From Sporocytophaga sp. (GTDB lineage: Bacteria > Bacteroidota > Bacteroidia > Cytophagales > Cytophagaceae): a stretch of DNA of 64,000 nt. The translations under genes and the position numbers were made by a program. Numbering within the stretch: the stretch's first letter is position 1; each line of letters begins with the position of its first letter. The stretch lies in NCBI GenBank assembly GCA_024707265.1, contig JANQAB010000010.1, positions 744,001 to 808,000 of the forward strand. The letters are read 5' to 3'. Positions 1-9,849 of this stretch are shown here, one piece after another. Below the pieces are notes generated by a model that was not told the origin of the DNA, did not search any database, and saw only the letters and a list, made by a program, of their open reading frames with translations.

Positions 1-1
1 A

Positions 2-589
2 TCTGAGTCTGATGTTAAAGAAAATCCATTGGATGAGTTCCAGGAATGGTTGGATCTGGCTGTAAAAAGTAATTTGTATGAACCTACTGCCATGACCTTA
101 TCCACATGCAATGCTCATTACAGGCCTTCATCAAGAATAGTCCTTTTAAAAGGATTAGACGAAGGTTTGGTATTTTTCACCAACTATGAAAGTAAAAAGG
201 GTGCGTCAATAGTTGAGAATCCGTTTGCAGCTGCATTGTTCTTCTGGCCTGAGTTAGAGCGCCAGGTTAGGATTGAAGGAAAGGTTGCTAAAGTAAGTGC
301 GGAAGAATCTGATAAGTATTTTTATTCCCGGCCGAAAGCATCTCAAATAGGTGCAATTGTTTCTCCTCAAAGTAAAATTATATCTTCCAGAAATGACTTG
401 GATTCAATGTTTGAAAAAGCCTTGGCTGACTATGAAAACAAAGAAGTAAAAAGACCGGATAACTGGGGCGGTTACAGGATCATTCCTGAGTATTTTGAAT
501 TTTGGCAAGGAAGATCAGGAAGACTTCACGACAGGTTATTTTATCAAAGAGAAAATAACGGATGGACTAAAGGCAGACTGGCTCCCTGA
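2..589 (+). CDS. pdxH: Pyridoxamine 5'-phosphate oxidase, 5'-truncated by window edge
   Basis: Oxidises pyridoxine/pyridoxamine 5'-phosphate to pyridoxal 5'-phosphate with FMN, in the cytosol. The frame is open to the window edge (residues SESDVKENPLDEFQEW), so a TTG start at 29 would be artificial and the true start lies upstream. Family hallmarks seen: RIVLLKGLDEGLVFFTNY near the N-terminus, FFWPELERQVRIEG in the FMN-binding barrel, SRPKASQIGAIVSPQS, and the C-terminal substrate-binding segment EFWQGRSGRLHDR followed by the terminal RLAP typical of PdxH. Only about 20 N-terminal residues appear missing. It converges on bshB1 with an 11-base gap. Confidence 0.95.
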   Translation, partial: SESDVKENPLDEFQEWLDLAVKSNLYEPTAMTLSTCNAHYRPSSRIVLLKGLDEGLVFFTNYESKKGASIVENPFAAALFFWPELERQVRIEGKVAKVSAEESDKYFYSRPKASQIGAIVSPQSKIISSRNDLDSMFEKALADYENKEVKRPDNWGGYRIIPEYFEFWQGRSGRLHDRLFYQRENNGWTKGRLAP

Positions 590-600
590 TGAGGAAGCCA

Positions 601-1302
601 TCATAACAAATCAAACATGTTCGTAATGCCCACATTTCTTTCAGACGTAAATCCTTCACCGTACTTTACGCCGACAGTATGACCAAACTCTAAAGCTCTG
701 GCTTCAATAAACAATAAAAATTCCGGAGAAGAAATATATGTGCCGGGTTCTTCACTACCCGGGTTGAAGAACTGGCTACGAAAAGCTTTAATTGCTTTTA
801 TTTTTTGTTCCCAATAAGGAGTTACATCTACTATCAGATCCGGTTTTATAAATCTATCTTGGATATAATGATATACGTTCTTTGGTCGCCAAGGCTTCTG
901 TCCTGTTTCAATTTTTATAAGACCTGAAAGAAAACTAGCTCTGGATACAAGATCTGAAGCCCTTCCATGATCAGGATGCCGGTCATGTAATGCATTGGTG
1001 ATAAGGATCTCTGGCTGGTACTTTCTAATTGCTTTAATAATGGTAATGATATGTTCTTTATCATCAACAAAAAAGCCATCTTCAAATCCGAGGTTCTCCC
1101 TTGCTGCAAGACCCAGTATCTTTGCAGCTGCTTCAGCTTCCATATCCCTGATTTCCGGAGTGCCTCTGGTCCCCAGCTGTCCACGAGTGAGATCTATCAG
1201 CCCAACTTTCTTTCCCATTTCAATATGCCTGATTATTGTTCCCGAACAGGCTAACTCCGCATCATCAGGATGTGCAGAAAGCACCAACATATCTAATTTC
1301 AT
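601..1302 (-). CDS. bshB1: N-acetylglucosaminyl-malate deacetylase (bacillithiol synthesis)
   Basis: PIG-L/LmbE-family zinc deacetylase of 233 aa. It would remove the acetyl group from GlcNAc-malate, the second step of bacillithiol synthesis. Zinc-site motifs are visible: AHPDDAE at residues 10-16 and HDRHPDHGRA near residue 110. The sequence follows the BshB1 branch closely (LTRGQLGTRGTPEIR, then SQFFNPGSEEPGTYISSPEF and the C-terminal GVKYGEGF), rather than general LmbE proteins. It sits 24 bases downstream of the M23 peptidase gene on the same strand and may be cotranscribed with it and trxB. A thiol-redox link with neighbouring trxB is plausible but inferred. Confidence 0.93.
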   Translation of the reverse strand: MKLDMLVLSAHPDDAELACSGTIIRHIEMGKKVGLIDLTRGQLGTRGTPEIRDMEAEAAAKILGLAARENLGFEDGFFVDDKEHIITIIKAIRKYQPEILITNALHDRHPDHGRASDLVSRASFLSGLIKIETGQKPWRPKNVYHYIQDRFIKPDLIVDVTPYWEQKIKAIKAFRSQFFNPGSEEPGTYISSPEFLLFIEARALEFGHTVGVKYGEGFTSERNVGITNMFDLL

Positions 1303-1326
1303 AGGTATTGAAAGCCGTTGTATCTT

Positions 1327-2340
1327 TTATCTAATTCTAAGTTTTCTCCCGACCTTAAGAGTAGTTCTGGTTGAAATGCCGTTCAGTTTACAGATAGTAC
1401 TAACAGGCACTCTGTATTTTTTACTAATTGTTCCCAATGATTCTCCGGATCTGACTCTGTGATAGAATACTTTCCGGGCCTCTTTTAAATACTCAAAATG
1501 CGAAGGGTTGAGCTCAAATACCTTCGATCTTATTGTATTCATAGGGAAATCATAAAGTTCTTCAGGATTAATGGCATTTCCTTCGTAGCGTACTTCAAAA
1601 TGTAAGTGAGGGCCAGTACTTCTACCTGTATTTCCTCCATCGCCTATTATTTCTCCTGCTTTTACCAGCTGACCCACAGTAACATGAGATTTGGCAAGAT
1701 GTCCATAAAGAGTTTCAAGACCGTTGTAATGTCTGACCATCACATAATTTCCATAACCACCTGCATTATATTGATTTATTCTGACGATACCGTCAAAGCA
1801 GGCTACAACAGGATCTCCAATATCAAGCTTTAAGTCTGTTCCATAATGCCACCTGGTATGACGCATTCCAAACTCCGATGTTTTATGACAACCAGTCAGA
1901 GGCATTGACCAGTTAAAGCCACCAATTGAGTCATACAGGTGTATATTCAATGTATCTGAAAACTTAGCCCCATCGCGTTTGTATGGATTTACGCTTCTGG
2001 AATCCCAAATAGAATAATATTCGGCAATTGTAACCCAGATGGAATCCATCTTCAATTGTTCAGCGACTTCTACAATGCTTGTTTCGCCTTCATCAATGTC
2101 AGTGGTATCTTCGCTGATGAGCTCCGGTTCTCTCTGAGGATCAAAATAGATGGCATTTTCAGTATATGAGGTATCGACAAATTCTTCATCAAAAAGTATT
2201 TTGCCTGCTTCTGGTACTGAATACTCAATGGATGGGGTTTTAACATTTAAGAAATCCTTATTCTTTTTTTCCTGAGAAAAACCTTTCAGGGAAAAAAAGA
2301 ATAGGATTATCAAAAGTGAATAGCACTTTTTATTCTGCAT
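1327..2340 (-). CDS. Secreted M23-family metallopeptidase with C-terminal LysM
   Basis: 337 aa. Residues 1-22 form a signal peptide (hydrophobic LLIILFFFSLKGFSQ). After a variable spacer comes an M23 (LytM/lysostaphin-like) domain with the zinc ligands H and D in HYGTDLKLDIGDP and the HLHFEVRY motif; both required motifs are intact, so an active peptidoglycan endopeptidase is likely. The C-terminal 45 residues (YHRVRSGESLGTISKKYRVP...) are a LysM peptidoglycan-binding module. The start codon shares its A with the trxB stop (TAATG), so the two genes are very probably translationally coupled. Probable role: periplasmic cell-wall remodelling. Confidence 0.9.
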   Translation of the reverse strand: MQNKKCYSLLIILFFFSLKGFSQEKKNKDFLNVKTPSIEYSVPEAGKILFDEEFVDTSYTENAIYFDPQREPELISEDTTDIDEGETSIVEVAEQLKMDSIWVTIAEYYSIWDSRSVNPYKRDGAKFSDTLNIHLYDSIGGFNWSMPLTGCHKTSEFGMRHTRWHYGTDLKLDIGDPVVACFDGIVRINQYNAGGYGNYVMVRHYNGLETLYGHLAKSHVTVGQLVKAGEIIGDGGNTGRSTGPHLHFEVRYEGNAINPEELYDFPMNTIRSKVFELNPSHFEYLKEARKVFYHRVRSGESLGTISKKYRVPVSTICKLNGISTRTTLKVGRKLRIR

Positions 2341-3293
2341 TATTTAACTGTTTCCTCTTCTGCTTCTTTAGCGGCAAGATATCTTTCAGCATCAAGAGCA
2401 GCCATACAACCTGAACCGGCCGCTGTTACTGCTTGTCTGTATATATGATCCTGCGCATCGCCACAAGCGAAGACACCTTCAATATTCGTTTTACTGCTTC
2501 CAGGTAATGTATTAATATAACCGTTGTCGTCTAGATCTAACCAACCCTTGAATATATCGGTATTAGGCTTATGACCTATCGCAACAAAGAACCCTTGAAC
2601 AGTGATATTTGTTAATTCACCGGTCTGAACATTCCTTACTCTCATTCCTTCCACTTCCTCTTCTCCTAATATTTCATCCGTTTCAGAATTCCATAACACC
2701 TCTATGTTAGGAGTATTTAATACTCTTTTTTGCATAATTTGCGAAGCTCGCATGGTATCTCTTCTAACAAGCAGATATACTTTTCTGCAAAGCTTAGAAA
2801 GGTAAACTGCTTCTTCACATGCTGTATCACCAGCTCCTACTACCGCAACATCTTTACCTCTGAAAAAGAAACCATCGCACACAGCACAAGCAGAAACCCC
2901 TCTTCCATTTAATCTCGCTTCAGATTCTAATCCGAGCCATTTTGCAGATGCTCCGGTAGAAACGATAACAACGTCAGCATGAATCAAATGTGATTCGTCA
3001 ATAATTACTTTATGTACAGGGCCGGTGAAATCTACTGAAGTAGCCATACCAAATCTGATATCGGTACCGAATCTGGCCGCTTGCTTCTGAAAATCTTCCA
3101 TCATTTTCGGACCAAGCACCCCTTCAGGATATCCAGGATAATTTTCCACTTCATTCGTAATCATTAACTGCCCGCCGGGCTGAGCCCCCTGATATAGTAC
3201 AGGTTTTAAACCAGCTCTTGCTGAATATATTGCCGCAGTATAGCCTGCAGGACCGGAGCCAATGATAAGACACCCTACTTTTTCTTCTGCCAT
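2340..3293 (-). CDS. trxB: Thioredoxin-disulfide reductase
   Basis: 317 aa, the normal length for bacterial low-molecular-weight TrxB. It transfers electrons from NADPH through FAD to thioredoxin. FAD site: IIGSGPAGYTAAIYSARAGL at residues 10-29. The redox-active cysteines are in CAVCDG (C136 and C139). The NADPH site is VVGAGDTACEEAVYLSKL, and the C-terminal FAD motif is GVFACGDAQDHIYRQAVTAAGSG. All key residues are present. It is first in a probable minus-strand operon with the M23 peptidase gene, which overlaps it by one base, and bshB1. The 226-base divergent gap to the lipoprotein gene must hold its promoter; no clear consensus is visible. Confidence 0.96.
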   Translation of the reverse strand: MAEEKVGCLIIGSGPAGYTAAIYSARAGLKPVLYQGAQPGGQLMITNEVENYPGYPEGVLGPKMMEDFQKQAARFGTDIRFGMATSVDFTGPVHKVIIDESHLIHADVVIVSTGASAKWLGLESEARLNGRGVSACAVCDGFFFRGKDVAVVGAGDTACEEAVYLSKLCRKVYLLVRRDTMRASQIMQKRVLNTPNIEVLWNSETDEILGEEEVEGMRVRNVQTGELTNITVQGFFVAIGHKPNTDIFKGWLDLDDNGYINTLPGSSKTNIEGVFACGDAQDHIYRQAVTAAGSGCMAALDAERYLAAKEAEEETVK

Positions 3294-3519
3294 AACAAAA
3301 CTTGAAATTTTTAAGGCTGTGAATTTCGTGAAAAATCCCTATTAATCCAAAACCATAGCATCGTTCATAAAGTTCCATGATCAGATAAATAAGATAAGAA
3401 TTACATACTATAATATTATTGTAAATCAAGCTATTGCAACAATATTTAACAAGTTTACAAATAACCAGGTTGTTTTGATATGAAGTCTAGATAAGTGTTG
3501 AACGCCAAAATTTTATAAG

Positions 3520-3993
3520 ATGAAATCAAGCAGAAATATTTCAATCCTAATAATGTTATTTTTTGTATCCTTTATTTCATACTCATGCAAAAAAAGAACT
3601 GTCGTTAACACAAAGGAAAATCATGATAACGGAAGAAAAAAGATTGTGAAGCGCGAAATAATCATTAGAAGACCAACTGCAAATAATGATATAATCGGCA
3701 ATCGCTTAAAATACAAGGAATATTATGAAAATGGAAAAAGGAAATCCTATGAAAAATCCAGGGATTACTCCAAAATCTGGCCGATTAAGGAAGAAAAACC
3801 GGATAAAAAAGTTTTAATTAAAAGATACAATGAAAGAGGAAAACTAGTGTATAAATTCACTAAAACCAAAAAAGGGGAAGAAGTGCATAGGTATGACGAT
3901 AAAGGACGGCTCACTTACATACAACTCATCAATAAGGGAAAAGTGCAAAAAGTAATAGACGTCAACAAGCAAAAGGTTGTGAAAAGGAATTAA
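3520..3993 (+). CDS. Small lipoprotein of unknown function
   Basis: 157 aa. The N-terminal hydrophobic segment ends in a lipobox-like SYSC (cysteine at residue 23), so it is likely lipidated and exported. The mature part is very basic and contains short repeats of the form YxENGKRKSY, YNERGKLVYKF and YDDKGRLTYIQ. These resemble the MORN-like/YwqK antitoxin-type repeats common in Bacteroidota surface proteins. No catalytic motif is seen and no specific function can be assigned. The gene stands alone on the plus strand and ends directly in a strong hairpin terminator shared with convergent rpoD. Confidence 0.7.
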   Translation: MKSSRNISILIMLFFVSFISYSCKKRTVVNTKENHDNGRKKIVKREIIIRRPTANNDIIGNRLKYKEYYENGKRKSYEKSRDYSKIWPIKEEKPDKKVLIKRYNERGKLVYKFTKTKKGEEVHRYDDKGRLTYIQLINKGKVQKVIDVNKQKVVKRN

Positions 3994-4022
3994 AAAAAGC
4001 CCTTAAGAGGGCTTTTTTTTTA
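3994..4022. terminator. Bidirectional intrinsic terminator
   Basis: Perfect GCCCT/AGGGC stem (3999-4003 with 4008-4012) and a four-base loop, preceded by a run of A and followed by a run of T. It can therefore stop transcription from both sides. It lies between the convergent lipoprotein gene and rpoD. Confidence 0.85.
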
Positions 4023-4028
4023 ATTCTA

Positions 4029-4892
4029 TTAACCTAAATAAGGTTTAAGTGCTTTGCTTCTTGAAGTATGCCTTAATCTTCTGATTGCTTTTTCTTTAAT
4101 CTGGCGAACTCTTTCTCTGGTAAGGTTGAATTTTTCTCCAATCTCTTCCAACGTCATAGAATGCTCCCCATTAAGACCAAAATAAAGGGTAATTACATCG
4201 GCTTCACGTTGTGTCAATGTTGAAAGTGCTCTTTGAACTTCTTTTCTCAAAGAATCATTCATCAATTCTGAATCCGGGGTAACTTCACTGTCATTTTCCA
4301 AAACATCCAGAAGACTGTTTTCTTCTCCCTGAACAAAAGGTGCATCCATTGAAACATGACGACCTGAAATTTTTAGAGTATCAACAACTTCAGAAGTACT
4401 CACCTCCAATACTTCAGCAAGTTCATCAGGAGAAGGCTCTCTCTCATATTTTTGCTCAAGATCAGAAAAAGTTTTGGATATTTTATTTAAAGAACCTACT
4501 CTGTTTAAGGGTAATCTTACAATTCTTGATTGCTCGGCCAATGCCTGAAGAATTGATTGACGAATCCACCATACGGCATAAGAAATAAACTTAAAACCTC
4601 TTGTTTCATCAAATCTCTGAGCAGCTTTAATGAGGCCCAGATTTCCTTCATTAATCAAATCCCCCAGCGAAAGTCCCTGATTTTGATATTGTTTTGCAAC
4701 AGAAACAACGAATCTAAGGTTTGCTTTTGTAAGCTTTTCCAAAGCTAACTGATCACCCTCTCTGATTCTCTTCGCAAGTTCCACTTCTTCATCAGGGGTA
4801 AGTAGATCTACCTTTCCAATCTCCTGAAGATATTTGTCAAGTGACTGGCTTTCCCTGTTGGTAATCTGTTTGCTTATCTTAAGCTGTCTCAT
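4029..4892 (-). CDS. rpoD: Primary RNA polymerase sigma factor (RpoD/SigA)
   Basis: 287 aa housekeeping sigma factor of the short form typical of Bacteroidota, which lacks the long N-terminal region 1.1 of proteobacterial RpoD. Region 1.2 begins at [20 protein letters not shown]. Region 2 contains [29 protein letters not shown] and the -10-recognition helix [15 protein letters not shown]. Region 4 ends with [29 protein letters not shown], the -35 helix-turn-helix. It stands downstream of pnp on the same strand with a 122-base gap that holds its own candidate promoter. Confidence 0.97.
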   Translation of the reverse strand: MRQLKISKQITNRESQSLDKYLQEIGKVDLLTPDEEVELAKRIREGDQLALEKLTKANLRFVVSVAKQYQNQGLSLGDLINEGNLGLIKAAQRFDETRGFKFISYAVWWIRQSILQALAEQSRIVRLPLNRVGSLNKISKTFSDLEQKYEREPSPDELAEVLEVSTSEVVDTLKISGRHVSMDAPFVQGEENSLLDVLENDSEVTPDSELMNDSLRKEVQRALSTLTQREADVITLYFGLNGEHSMTLEEIGEKFNLTRERVRQIKEKAIRRLRHTSRSKALKPYLG

Positions 4893-4922
4893 TAAATGGG
4901 TTATTTATGCTTGTATAGATGA

Positions 4923-4950
4923 CAAAATTAAGCGAAAATAAAGTGCAAAA
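4923..4950 (-). promoter_or_regulatory. Candidate rpoD promoter (Bacteroidota type)
   Basis: On the minus strand TAATTTTG (4930-4923) fits the Bacteroidota -7 consensus TAnnTTTG. A TTG lies about 15 bases upstream, closer than the usual 19-21. It is placed about 30 bases before the rpoD start. Plausible but not strong because of the short spacing. Confidence 0.35.
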
Positions 4951-5014
4951 TTTAATCAGTGAAACGATTTTTTTTTTGCTTTAGTTATAAAATTCTGCTC
5001 TTATTAGATAAAGT

Positions 5015-7162
5015 TTATTTGCTTTGTTCTGATTCTTTTTTCTCCGGCTTCGGTATCAACACTTTGCGTGATAGTCTGAATTTACCAGTTTTTTTGTCAA
5101 CTTCTACTAATTTAACCTTAACTTCTTCTCCAACTTCCAAAACTCCTTCCATATTTTCCAACCTTTCCCATTTAATTTCAGAAATGTGAAGTAAACCGTC
5201 TTTACCAGGCATAAATTCGACAAAAGCTCCAAATGGCATTATTGACTTAACTTTACCTTGGTAAACCTCTCCCACCTCAGGAATAGCAACAATTCCTTTA
5301 ACCCATTTCACTGCCTTGTCCATTACCTCTTTATCTTTGGCAAAAACATTAACCAAACCTCCATCCTCAACTTCTTCAATAATCAACGTAGCACCAGTAA
5401 CTTTTTGTATTTCTTGAACTACTTTTCCTCCAGGACCGATTACGGCACCGATCATATCTTTTGGAATTCTAATTGCTACAGATCTTGGAGTATGAGGTTT
5501 TAGATCAGCTTTCGGAGCATCCAGAGTTTTCTTTATTTCATTAAGAATGTGAAGTCTTCCATTTTTAGCTTGCTCAAGTGCTTTTTCAAGAATTTCGTAA
5601 GACAAACCTTCAACTTTCATATCCATCTGACACGCTGTAATCCCATTCTCAGTTCCAGTCACTTTGAAGTCCATATCACCAAGATGATCTTCATCACCAA
5701 GAATATCGGAAAGAACTGCCCATCTACTTGTCTTATAGTCAGAAATCAATCCCATAGCAATACCAGATACTGGTGCTTTAATCTGAACTCCGGCATCCAT
5801 TAGGGCCAAAGTACCTGCACAAACGGTTGCCATTGAAGAGGATCCATTAGATTCTAAAATATCAGAAACGATACGAATTGTGTATGGATTTTCAGATTCA
5901 GGAGGTAATACCTTTTTCAAAGCTCTAAGAGCCAGGTTTCCGTGTCCAACTTCTCTTCTTCCTGGTCCTCTGTTTGGTTTAACTTCACCTGTAGAAAATC
6001 CAGGGAAATTATAGTGAAGCATAAATTTGTTGGTACCTGAAATCATTGCACTGTCGATCATTTGTTCGTCCAGTTTGGTTCCTAAAGTTGCAGTTGTAAG
6101 AGATTGAGTCTCTCCTCTTGTAAATATGGCAGAACCATGTGCCGAAGGAAGATAGTCTACTTCACTCCAGATTGGTCTGATTTCATCAAGCTTTCTGTTA
6201 TCTAACCTTACTCTCTCATCCAAAACCATGTTTCTTACTGCCTCTTTCTCGATATCATGGTAGTATTTACTGATCAATTTTAAATCTTCAGTGTGATCTT
6301 CAGGCAATGACTCTATAAATGCTTTCTTAATAGCTTTAAAAGATTCCCCTCTTACTGCTTTATTGGCATTTCCCTGTTTTGCAACAGCATATACTTTATA
6401 ATAAAGCTCTTTGTGCATTCTTTCTTTAAGTTCTGCACTATTTACTTCATGGCAATATTCTCTCTTTTGTGTTTTACCAGCCTCAGCTTCAAGTTCTTTA
6501 AGAACAGTACAATGTACTTTGATTGCTTCATGAGCAATTTTTAATGCTTCCAGCATTACAGATTCGGGCACCTCGTTCATTTCACCCTCCACCATAACAA
6601 TATTGTCATAGGAAGCGCCCACTATAAGATCCAGATCTGCTCCAAGCATTTGAGCAGGGGTTGGATTGATCAAAAATTTTCCGTCTTTTCTTATAACTCT
6701 AACTTCAGATATAGGACCATTGAACGGAATATCTGAAACAGCCATGGCTGCAGAAGCTGCAAGGGCTGCAAGACAATCTGGCAACGCATCTTTGTCCGCC
6801 GAAATAAGACTTATATTAACCTGAGTATCAGCATGATAATCATCAGGAAACAGAGGTCTCATAGCTCTATCTACTAGTCTGGAGACCAAAACTTCCATGT
6901 CACTTAGCTTTCCTTCTCTCTTTAAAAAACCGCCTGGAATTTTCCCTGCAGAAGCAAACTTCTCTTGATAATCAACTGATAAAGGCATAAAATCTACACC
7001 TTCTTTTACCTCTATAGCAGAAACTACAGTAGCAAGAAGCATCGTATCTCCCAATCTCACTACCACAGAACCGTCTGCCTGTTTTGCCAATTTCCCTGTT
7101 TCGATGGAAATAACTCTTCCGTCTTCTAAAGGAATATTTTTCCTAATTACGTTTAACGACAT
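5015..7162 (-). CDS. pnp: Polynucleotide phosphorylase
   Basis: 715 aa, full length for the family. It degrades RNA 3' to 5' with phosphate and works in the RNA degradosome. Two RNase PH-like halves are visible: N-terminal with [22 protein letters not shown], and C-terminal with [20 protein letters not shown] and the [17 protein letters not shown] segment. A KH domain follows ([21 protein letters not shown], about residues 560-620), then an S1 domain ([21 protein letters not shown], about 630-700). It lies directly downstream of rpsO, the classic rpsO-pnp order, with a terminator hairpin between them. Confidence 0.97.
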   Translation of the reverse strand: MSLNVIRKNIPLEDGRVISIETGKLAKQADGSVVVRLGDTMLLATVVSAIEVKEGVDFMPLSVDYQEKFASAGKIPGGFLKREGKLSDMEVLVSRLVDRAMRPLFPDDYHADTQVNISLISADKDALPDCLAALAASAAMAVSDIPFNGPISEVRVIRKDGKFLINPTPAQMLGADLDLIVGASYDNIVMVEGEMNEVPESVMLEALKIAHEAIKVHCTVLKELEAEAGKTQKREYCHEVNSAELKERMHKELYYKVYAVAKQGNANKAVRGESFKAIKKAFIESLPEDHTEDLKLISKYYHDIEKEAVRNMVLDERVRLDNRKLDEIRPIWSEVDYLPSAHGSAIFTRGETQSLTTATLGTKLDEQMIDSAMISGTNKFMLHYNFPGFSTGEVKPNRGPGRREVGHGNLALRALKKVLPPESENPYTIRIVSDILESNGSSSMATVCAGTLALMDAGVQIKAPVSGIAMGLISDYKTSRWAVLSDILGDEDHLGDMDFKVTGTENGITACQMDMKVEGLSYEILEKALEQAKNGRLHILNEIKKTLDAPKADLKPHTPRSVAIRIPKDMIGAVIGPGGKVVQEIQKVTGATLIIEEVEDGGLVNVFAKDKEVMDKAVKWVKGIVAIPEVGEVYQGKVKSIMPFGAFVEFMPGKDGLLHISEIKWERLENMEGVLEVGEEVKVKLVEVDKKTGKFRLSRKVLIPKPEKKESEQSK

Positions 7163-7227
7163 CTTTAATTATATAAAACTCTTGTGAATTAAAAATCAGA
7201 TTTTGTAGACATTAAAAATAGCGAAGC

Positions 7228-7268
7228 AAATAATAAAAAGAGGGAATTCGACCGAATCCCCTCAATTT
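7228..7268 (-). terminator. Terminator/hairpin between rpsO and pnp
   Basis: Ten- to eleven-base stem (7240-7250 with 7253-7263, one G-T wobble) followed on the minus strand by a T-rich run (TTTTTATTATTT). It sits directly after the rpsO stop. In E. coli this junction carries an attenuating terminator and RNase III site; a similar partial read-through role is inference here. Confidence 0.75.
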
Positions 7269-7270
7269 TT

Positions 7271-7546
7271 TTATTTTCTTAAATTGTGTTCAGCGATTAT
7301 TGCCCTGTAACGACCAATATCAACTTTTTGTAGATAATCCAAGATTCTTCTTCTTTTCCCAACAAGTTTCAAAAGTCCTAATCTTGTAGAGAAGTCTTTT
7401 GGATGAATTTTCAAGTGCCCTGTCAAATAATTGATTCTATGAGTGAAAAGAGCAATTTGAGATTCAGATGAACCAGTATCCTTAGCAGATTTATTTATGC
7501 TATTTTGTTTAAAGATTTCCTGTTTTTTTTCTGTGCTTAAATACAT
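7271..7546 (-). CDS. rpsO: 30S ribosomal protein S15
   Basis: 91 aa, standard S15 length. It binds the central domain of 16S rRNA and nucleates small-subunit platform assembly. Family motifs: TGSSESQIALFTHRINYLTGHLKIHPKDFSTRLGLLKLVGKRRRILDYL in outline, with the conserved DTGSSE and HLKxHxKDxxxR elements, ending RYRAIIAEHNLRK. The gene has its own well-formed promoter upstream and precedes pnp. Confidence 0.97.
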   Translation of the reverse strand: MYLSTEKKQEIFKQNSINKSAKDTGSSESQIALFTHRINYLTGHLKIHPKDFSTRLGLLKLVGKRRRILDYLQKVDIGRYRAIIAEHNLRK

Positions 7547-7588
7547 GCCTTTTTATTTGTCTTCTTATAATTCCGATTTAATAAACCG

Positions 7589-7622
7589 CAAAGATATTAA
7601 ACTACAATTTAATTTACAACAA
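7589..7622 (-). promoter_or_regulatory. rpsO promoter (TTG-N20-TATCTTTG)
   Basis: The minus strand carries TATCTTTG (7596-7589), a perfect match to the Bacteroidota -7 box TAnnTTTG. A TTG -33 element lies exactly 20 bases upstream (7619-7617, with a second TTG at 7622-7620). The predicted transcription start would leave a leader of about 35 bases before the rpsO ATG at 7546. Confidence 0.55.
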
Positions 7623-7642
7623 TTATGTATATTAAATTCGGT

Positions 7643-8230
7643 TTAATTCTTCTTAAAAATCTTTTTAACCCCTGAGATTAAGGGTGTATAGATATCTGTT
7701 TCAAATAATCTTGAATCTTTTCTTGCTTTGTACCAAAAGAACACCCCTACCGGAAAAAGCATAAAATTGGCCCACCACATTCCTATTGGCACTTCTATAA
7801 GACTTTCTTTTGCCCACTTTTCTCCCATAATAGATAAGACATAAAAAAGAATGAAGAAAATAATTGAAATTAACACAGGAATCCCAAACCCGCCTTTTTT
7901 AATGATAGCTCCTAGTGGTGCTCCAATAAGGAACATAATGATACAGGCCAGGGATTGTGTATATTTTCTATACTTTTCGATTTCAAATATATTGGAATCT
8001 TTTGTAAGGTGATATAGTCTTTCTACATGTGTTGAAGTAAATGCTTTGATACTTCTTGCCTGATTAACAGCTCTATTGAGAATTTGTTCCTTATTTGCCT
8101 TTACCAAAGAATCATTGACATTAATAGCCTGGGCTTTTGATACTTTTCTTGCAACACTATCTTGTCTTGTGTGAAAGCTATAATAAGGCTTAACATTCCC
8201 TTCCAGACTTTTTTCTATATTCTTTTTTTT
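7643..8230 (-). CDS. LptF/LptG-family permease, C-terminal fragment (frameshifted)
   Basis: Second part of the gene whose first part ends at the same A8 run (8223-8230). Read through without one A, the frame continues as SLRNE-KKKNIEKSLEGNVKP and on to the stop at 7643. This segment carries the last part of the periplasmic domain and the three C-terminal membrane helices (ACIIMFLIGAPLGAIIKKGGFGIPVLISIIFF, IEVPIGMWWANFMLFPVGVFFW). The ATG at 8272 that opens this frame lies inside the other coding frame and is not credible as a start. Confidence 0.8.
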   Translation of the reverse strand, partial: KKKNIEKSLEGNVKPYYSFHTRQDSVARKVSKAQAINVNDSLVKANKEQILNRAVNQARSIKAFTSTHVERLYHLTKDSNIFEIEKYRKYTQSLACIIMFLIGAPLGAIIKKGGFGIPVLISIIFFILFYVLSIMGEKWAKESLIEVPIGMWWANFMLFPVGVFFWYKARKDSRLFETDIYTPLISGVKKIFKKN

Positions 8231-9065
8231 CATTTCGAAGTGAATCTGAGGTCCTTTGTAATTCAGATACATTCAACATTAATTTATTAGTGGCGAATAA
8301 CTCTTCTTTTGTCCTGTTAAGTTCGAAAGATTCAAGACTAAAAACCATTTTGCTATTCTTGAATTCATTCCTTAAAAAGGTATAGCCCTGCGGACGTTCA
8401 TTATCCTGTGTCTCCGAAAAGTTTTTTCCTTTAAATAATTCAAGAATCAGGTACTTATCATTATAAGCCATATACATTTTTCCTGAATCTGCAATGATCA
8501 GATCTGTATTACCTTTTCCCTGGGTATGATCATAAATCATAAGATTTTTTAGAGTTCGGCCATCCGGAAACTTTTTACCTACTTTTATGCTATATCCAGG
8601 CAGTCCATTATAGAATGCACCTTCTTTAAAATCCAATGCAGGTTTTTTTTTTTGTCGAATATCATACAGGAGACTATATGCTTTCAAATTTGCCTTAGGA
8701 ACTATATTGTTATTAAAAAAGAAAGCAACTACAGACAGAAGGATTACAATAAATCCTATTGGCAAAAGCGCCCTGGTAAGTGAAATACCTGCACTTTTTA
8801 TTGCTGTAAGCTCAAAGTGCTCTCCCAGGTTTCCGAAAGTCATTAGGGAAGACAATAATATGGCCAATGGTAGTGCTACTGGTACCATATTCAGACTGAA
8901 ATAAAATATCAGTTCGGCAAATACACTAAATCCAAGATCTTTACCAACAAAATCTTCCAGGTATTTAAGAAGATACTGTGTAAGTAATATAAAAACTACA
9001 ACTACAAATGTTAAAAAAAAGGGGCCTAAAAAAGCCGTAAGGATCAATTTGTCCAGCTTCTTCAT
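8223..9065 (-). CDS. LptF/LptG-family lipopolysaccharide export permease, N-terminal fragment (frameshifted)
   Basis: YjgP/YjgQ family inner-membrane permease; LptF and LptG work with the LptB ATPase to extract lipopolysaccharide. The N-terminus MKKLDKLILTAFLGPFFLTF with the first three helices, VALPLAILLSSLMTFGNLGEHFELTAIKSAGIS coupling-helix region in outline, and the beta-jellyroll start (GLPGYSIKVGKKF...) match the family. The frame then runs out in the A8 tract at 8223-8230; removing one A joins it to the C-terminal part, giving a protein of about 470 aa, normal for LptF/G. Either a consensus error or slippage on A8. LptF and LptG cannot be told apart here. Confidence 0.85.
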
Positions 9066-9113
9066 TAAGAAACTTTATTTATTTCAATAAAATATTACTA
9101 ACCAATCGTAAAA

Positions 9114-9849
9114 CTAATATTTATAAAACTTTCTGACGACTTTTTTTCCATTATTATTTATTATAGTGAAAAAATAAATGCCAGTCTGGAGGTTTTGAGT
9201 AAAACTATCTTCCTTCGATTTCAGTTCAATTCCAAAACAAGATGTCTCTGCAATTTTACGACCATCTGCAGAGCTTAAACTAATTATTCCAAATTCTTCG
9301 GGCTGGAGAGGCCATTTATCTTCCTCTGTTTCTCCTTCTACAAGGATCGTTTTTATTAACTGATCATCCAAATACAGTCTGTAATATTTTGACTGATTAA
9401 ATCTTTTATCCTTTATTAAAAATTGAACGATGGGACCGGAGCCTGGAACTACCTCATTGAATACTATCTCATATTCAACCCCATTTTGAGATCTCTCAAT
9501 TACAATTCGTGAATTATTGAGATAAGAACCAAGCTGACAGTTTAATATTACCTCGTTTTCAACAATATTTGCTTCAAACTTTAACAAGACTATAGGCAGA
9601 ATAGAAAAACTACATAAAGATGCTTGTAAGATTTGAGAAGAAGAATAATTCCAATTTAGCGGATTGGAAATATTTTCCAGCATCTGATTTTTATCCTTAA
9701 CAATTTTTGAGCAATCAAAAGATGCATTTGCCCCTCCATTAAGACTTACCGCTGTCTTTCCTATCTCAAGACCTGGAGGTAATCCGGAAGAATTGGTAGT
9801 TGTGGCATCGTCTTGCCAAGTACCTTCAAGATTATTTAATCCAAAAAAA
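9114..9849 (-). CDS. T9SS-exported protein, C-terminal part (frameshifted)
   Basis: Continuation of the gene at 9843-10243. After the T7 run (9843-9849), adding one T opens GLNNLEGTWQDDATTTNSSG and runs without stops to 9114. The frame from the first ATG (9683) therefore understates it. The C-terminal half has a beta-rich region (NSRIVIERSQNGVEYE...) and a short T9SS-like sorting tail ending TGIYFFTIINNNGKKVVRKFYKY in outline, typical of secreted Bacteroidota proteins. No enzyme motif is seen. Confidence 0.7.

Noticed and set aside
579-600. Hairpin TGGCT/AGCCA at the pdxH-bshB1 junction as a terminator
   Set aside because: It has an internal mismatch, overlaps the pdxH stop and lacks a following T run on either strand.
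995-1462. 155-codon plus-strand frame opposite bshB1 and the M23 gene
   Set aside because: It is antisense to two well-supported genes and shows no protein-like motifs; treated as a shadow frame, like many others over the PKS.
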